Origin: Cladopsammia gracilis
Taxonomy: Eukaryota > Cnidaria > Anthozoa > Scleractinia > Dendrophylliidae
DNA length: 64,000 nt
Direction: 5' to 3'
Assembly (NCBI GenBank): GCA_022457155.1
Contig: JAJGOT010000091.1
Span: forward strand, 124,001-188,000
The notes beneath the pieces are model-generated. The model was not told the DNA's origin. It searched no databases and saw nothing but the letters and a program-made list of their open reading frames with translations. Below, in pieces: positions 52,951 through 58,169 of this stretch. The position numbers and the translations under genes are program-made. Positions within the stretch are counted from its first letter, which is position 1. Each line of letters starts with the position of its first letter.

Positions 52951-55900
52951 GTAAAACTTAAGACTTTTTTCAAGCCCTGTTGCATCTGGCAATGTTTGAA
53001 ACAATTAACCCTCCACCCCCCCCCCCCCCCTCCCCACCCCCACCTTGACTAATCACCAAGGCACGAGCACATAGCTATCCAGCTAATTACGTAGCTAATT
53101 CACAGACATGCCACTCAAATATTGAAACAAATTATATTATATTGCAAATTGAACATAACATGTTAAAAATCCCAACTGGCGGAAGGCAGACCAGTTGGCT
53201 ATTTACAAGCGTGACCAAGGAGTTGAACTCGGGTCTACCTTGAAACAACTCCAGCTAGTGGTCAGAGCAAGACTTGAACTCGGGACCCCTGGATTTCAAG
53301 TCCGACGCCATAACCACTCTTTTAACCCATTAAAACGACCACCTCTACATTATGAACAATTTTTTTTGGCTTGAACAAAAGCTTTTTTGAGCAGTCATTT
53401 TCTGATATGAAAACCGTGTTTAGCCAACCATCTCATAAACATGACCAACAACCACCTTTTAGAGTCCCTCATTGTTTACTATATAAATTCATTCATTTAT
53501 TCATTCATTCACTTATAAATTTACCCCGTTCAGAGACCTCTACATAAATGTTTGAATGCAAATTTTGTTATTCATGATACTGCAAAACAATAATTATTAA
53601 TCTGTCAAAACATGTCCTACAAAATGAAAACTCTTGTTACAAATCGCTGTCAGCCTGCCATATTATGACCAATTAGAATCATAATGAATAACTATAAAAA
53701 TGCTCCTTGGCTAAAATGTTTAAAAAAAATGGAGTTTTCAGGTGCCTGTAATGCAATCTTTGAACAGTGAAAGAGAATGGTAAAAAATGCATAAATTAAA
53801 AGTTTAAAGTGCAACTAACCCCAATTTTTTTCTTTCGCTAAATAAAATCTCCTGTTTGTCCTGATTACTTGTGCAAAAAAATTATCGTAATTGTTAAAAT
53901 CCCCACGTTTCTATAGCTGTTCGAAGTTAGGTGCTTCTGCCCATTACCGAGCATTTGTAGGAGTTGGGTACAAACTTTGCTGTGACATCATCGAAGGAGA
54001 CCATTTGCCACGTTCTCATAAGCATAAGAAGCGACAAAGGAGAACTAAAGGCATTTTAAGGCAAATGGTACTCAAAAACCAAAAAAGGGATTTTGTGCAC
54101 TCCGATGCCTTTTCTGTGTTTGCCCATAGTTCCTTTGCTCTTCGCATTATGAAAATCAATCTCCTTCGATGACGTCACAAGACGTCAAAGCAAAACTCGG
54201 ACCCATTCTTCACATTGCTTGGTACTGGCTGAAAGAACCGCCAAAATTTGAAACTTTAAAAAAACTATAAAAAATCAAGGAAAAATGCTACGGTAAAAAA
54301 AAATTTTCGCACAGGTAATCAGGACAATTAGGAGATTTCGTTTGACAAAAAAAAAATTATTGGGGGTTAGTTGCACTTTAAGAAATAAAAATGCATAAAT
54401 ATATGTGTTTACATTGTTTAATTCATGTGCATTTTTTAATATTTGCTTTCACCCTTCAAATCTTCAGTCAGAATTTTAGCCAGAAATTGAAAAGTGAGCA
54501 TCCTGAAGATATTCCCCATCATAATTTTTTAAAGGATTTGATGCAATTTTCATGAATTTCTATAAAACGTGTGCACCTACAGGATGCTAAAAGTTTGACT
54601 GCAGTATGGGCTGCTGAAAGCTCTGTTTTTAAAACATTTTAGCGGAGAACATTTTTGTATTTATTCATTGTGATTAAGTAACAATCCGTGTAAGAAGTGG
54701 GCAATTCTCATATTGTTCCGCTGCATTTTGCTTTCCCCACATAAGAATGTTTAGATTTTCGTACTGAGAATACGTCAACCTACGGACAACATCGTTTTGA
54801 AATAAAATTTACTGAAACTTTATTTTAAAGCGATGTTTGTTTTGTGTTACAAGATTTCATCCAATCATGAGACTCCAAAACAATGGCCAAGAAAGACTTC
54901 TAATTTTCCATGTTCCCCACATAGAATTTTTGTTGCATTAAAAATCACAATAGTTTTCACTAAAAGGGAATCAATTAGTAAACTAGAGATAAATAAATCC
55001 ACTGCCTGATGAAGTTATAGTAGATTTTCATGTTTTAGCCAATGAGGTGGACGGTTTCAACAATAGCACAATTCACACCTTTCTGCATTCTGTGCATTTG
55101 GGTTGCCTACTTCTTACACGGATTGTTACTTAAGCTGCTTACAATTCTACAATTTCCTTAAAAATTATTAGAATCTTCCTGTCTGATCTTGTGGTTTTTC
55201 AATACAGTTTTTTGCGGCAAGTTCCTTTTAAGGAGATGGTGTTTTAGTTTGACTTAATTAACCCATTGATACGACCAAACATGTACTTTCATGACCCATT
55301 CGTAGTCATATTGCTGGGGTTCCACTATACAAGTATATTATTATGGTTTGCAACATTGGATACTTACAGTGGAATCAGAATGAGTATTCCCATCACAACA
55401 ATAGGGATAACAATCTCAAACACAGTGCCGATAGGTCTTCGTTTCTGTTGAAATTATAAGAATACATACAGCCATGATTAGTAAAAACCCACATGTAAGA
55501 ACCTACATTTTTTGAAGTCTGGCAAAATAGGCTCTTGTATTTTGGGGTAGTTTTTCTGGCTTGGAAGGTTCTGAATTAGCAGTGTTCTCAGTTGAACCCA
55601 TAACCCATAACACCTGTGAGGGGTGTCACTACTAAGTGTTACAGCTGTGAATTAAGGTGTTTCGATACAAAGTTTAGTAAGACCTTTTGGTCATGTGCCA
55701 CATTGTTACAGCTGTGAATCAAGGTGTTTCAGTACAGTGTTTAGTAAGACCTTTTGGCCATGTGCCACATTGTTACAGCTGTTAACTGAAAAAGAACAGT
55801 TGATTAAAATGTTATTGAGAACCCTGATTAGGTTCTTGATTTCTATGAAGGAGGCAAACAGTATTTTTAGATTACCAGAAAAATAAATGAGGTTTTACAA

Positions 55901-57511
55901 GGTCGATGAAGTCAATTACAGTATGTATTTTATATAAACCGATTTTTGTCGTAGGAATTACATACTTTGTAATAGTAATTGGACTGAGTGGAGTACAATT
56001 CAAGAAGTAATCGAGAGAGTAATTTCAAATCGGCCGAGCACTTAGCGAGAAGACGATTTTAAATTGCGATAGCCTGCGTAGAAAGCGTTCCCGTATGAAC
56101 GAATTTTTCCGCATTCAGGCCATGCGAAAATTGGGGCGCTTCGTAAACGGTTGAAAAGATTCATGGAATCAATAAACCTCGCCATTTCAAAACAATGCCG
56201 ACTTAAATTAGACCCAGCCTGTTAAATCGATGACAATCGATCATCGGAAATCCAATCGATCAATCGATATCAATCGATAAAATTAGTTAATTGATATCAA
56301 TTGATATCGGGCAATTGATATCGGCCAGTCGATGATCAATCAATAATCACAAAAAAAGTCCTGCAAATTATTGATTTTATCGATTTTTGCGTGTTTTCTC
56401 GGAGCTCGTGTAACAAAATTCCGAACACAATGTCTGGTCATGACACGCCGCATCGCGAGTGGGAAGTTACCCTTGTAATATCCGGTGACGTTGTGAAATT
56501 GTTCCAGGAGTGTTCATTTACTGTTGCAATTGGTGACAACTTCCCGCAAGCAAGAAAAGAGGAGATCATGGCAATGCTTTTAAGGTGACTGATCATCGCG
56601 GACTACTTGGTCACCTACGGAGGGATTTAGTCGCTCTGCTTTGGCGACTTCCCGCTAATATAATATAACACAACAGCTACTCAGCTCAATGCGACTGTAC
56701 TGCTGTGTTTTGTTTACGGTTATATCATTTCTAGTTCAAAATCGATCTTCGCTTTCCTCGCTATTTTCTATGGTACGAGCACTAATCATTCACCTTCATT
56801 TCATCTTATATTTTGCTGTGACCAAAATAAAACTCGAATCAGTCCACAAATCAGACAAATGCAAATAGATCTTCCCACAAATGCCACAATTCAACGCCAA
56901 TTCAATGTCAATCAAGGCTACCACGCTGCTCCAATGAGACGCTCCGTTGTTGGGCCAACGGGTTCTTCAAAATCGTGGGGTTTGCCTGCAAGCGTTCCCT
57001 CGTCTCCCCACTCCCACCCCTGTCCTCCGATTTTTTACTCTCGCCCCAATTTTCGCACAGCCAGAATGCAGAAAAATGCGTTCTATGGGAACGCTTGCTA
57101 CGCAAGCTAAAATTACGAGCACGATTACCCCTGAATTGTACAACATGAAGTTCAATTAATAATTAATCGAATCAAGGAGCGACTTTACAATACCCGGCCA
57201 CTTATTTACATATCCCTAAATCTTTGTTAGAGCTAACCATACGAAAACAAAAGAATCTATTCTTATTCAATGAGATGCAAATAAGTGGCCGGGTATTGTA
57301 AAGTCTAGCCCGAATCAATAACAAAATTTGAGATTAATGTGGAGTTTTTTGTACTCAAAATGTCAAGGATATTTTCTATCAGTTTGAAAGCAGGAGGAAA
57401 CAGCCACAAAAAAAAAGAACCCATTTAAGTGCACCTGATTGTAATTGTAATTGGATAGCTGTAATTGGACACCCATGTGACCGCGCACCGATTAGTAATA
57501 GTAATTGGACT

Positions 57512-57551
<40 letters not shown>

Positions 57552-58129
57552 GAAATTATGAGCACGATTACCCCTGAAATCAATTACTAATTAATCGAAT
57601 CAATAACAAAATTTGAGATTAATAAGTGTATGCACAGGCTTCCCAAGCTACATACGTGGTGTATGCGACAGCTTGTGTATACAGAGAAATGTATGGGAAA
57701 ATCATGGATTCTCTAAAATTGGGTAAATAACTATCTATTTCGAAATAAAGTTTACCTACCTCAAATGTGTTGTTTACTTGCGTCTTGTACCGAATTTGAA
57801 GCCATTCCGACGCCATTTAGCGAAGGGGGGGGGGGGGGAAAACGACTTCGAATAACTTCGCTAAATGGCGTCGGAATGGCTTCAAATTCGGTACAAGACG
57901 CAAGTAAACAACACATTTGAGGTAGGTAAACTTTATTTCGAAATAGATAGTTATTTACCCAATTTTAGAGAATCCATGATTTTCCCATACATTTCTCTGT
58001 ATACACAAGCTGTCGCATACACCACGTATGTAGCTTGGGAAGCCTGTGCATACACTTATTAATCTCAAATTTTGTTATTGATTCGATTAATTAGTAATTG
58101 ATTTCAGGGGTAATCGTGCTCATAATTTC

Positions 58130-58169
<40 letters not shown>

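Noticed and set aside
53891..54172. 93-aa frame starting [12 protein letters not shown]
   Set aside because: Wholly inside a TTAA-flanked MITE and without any recognisable domain.
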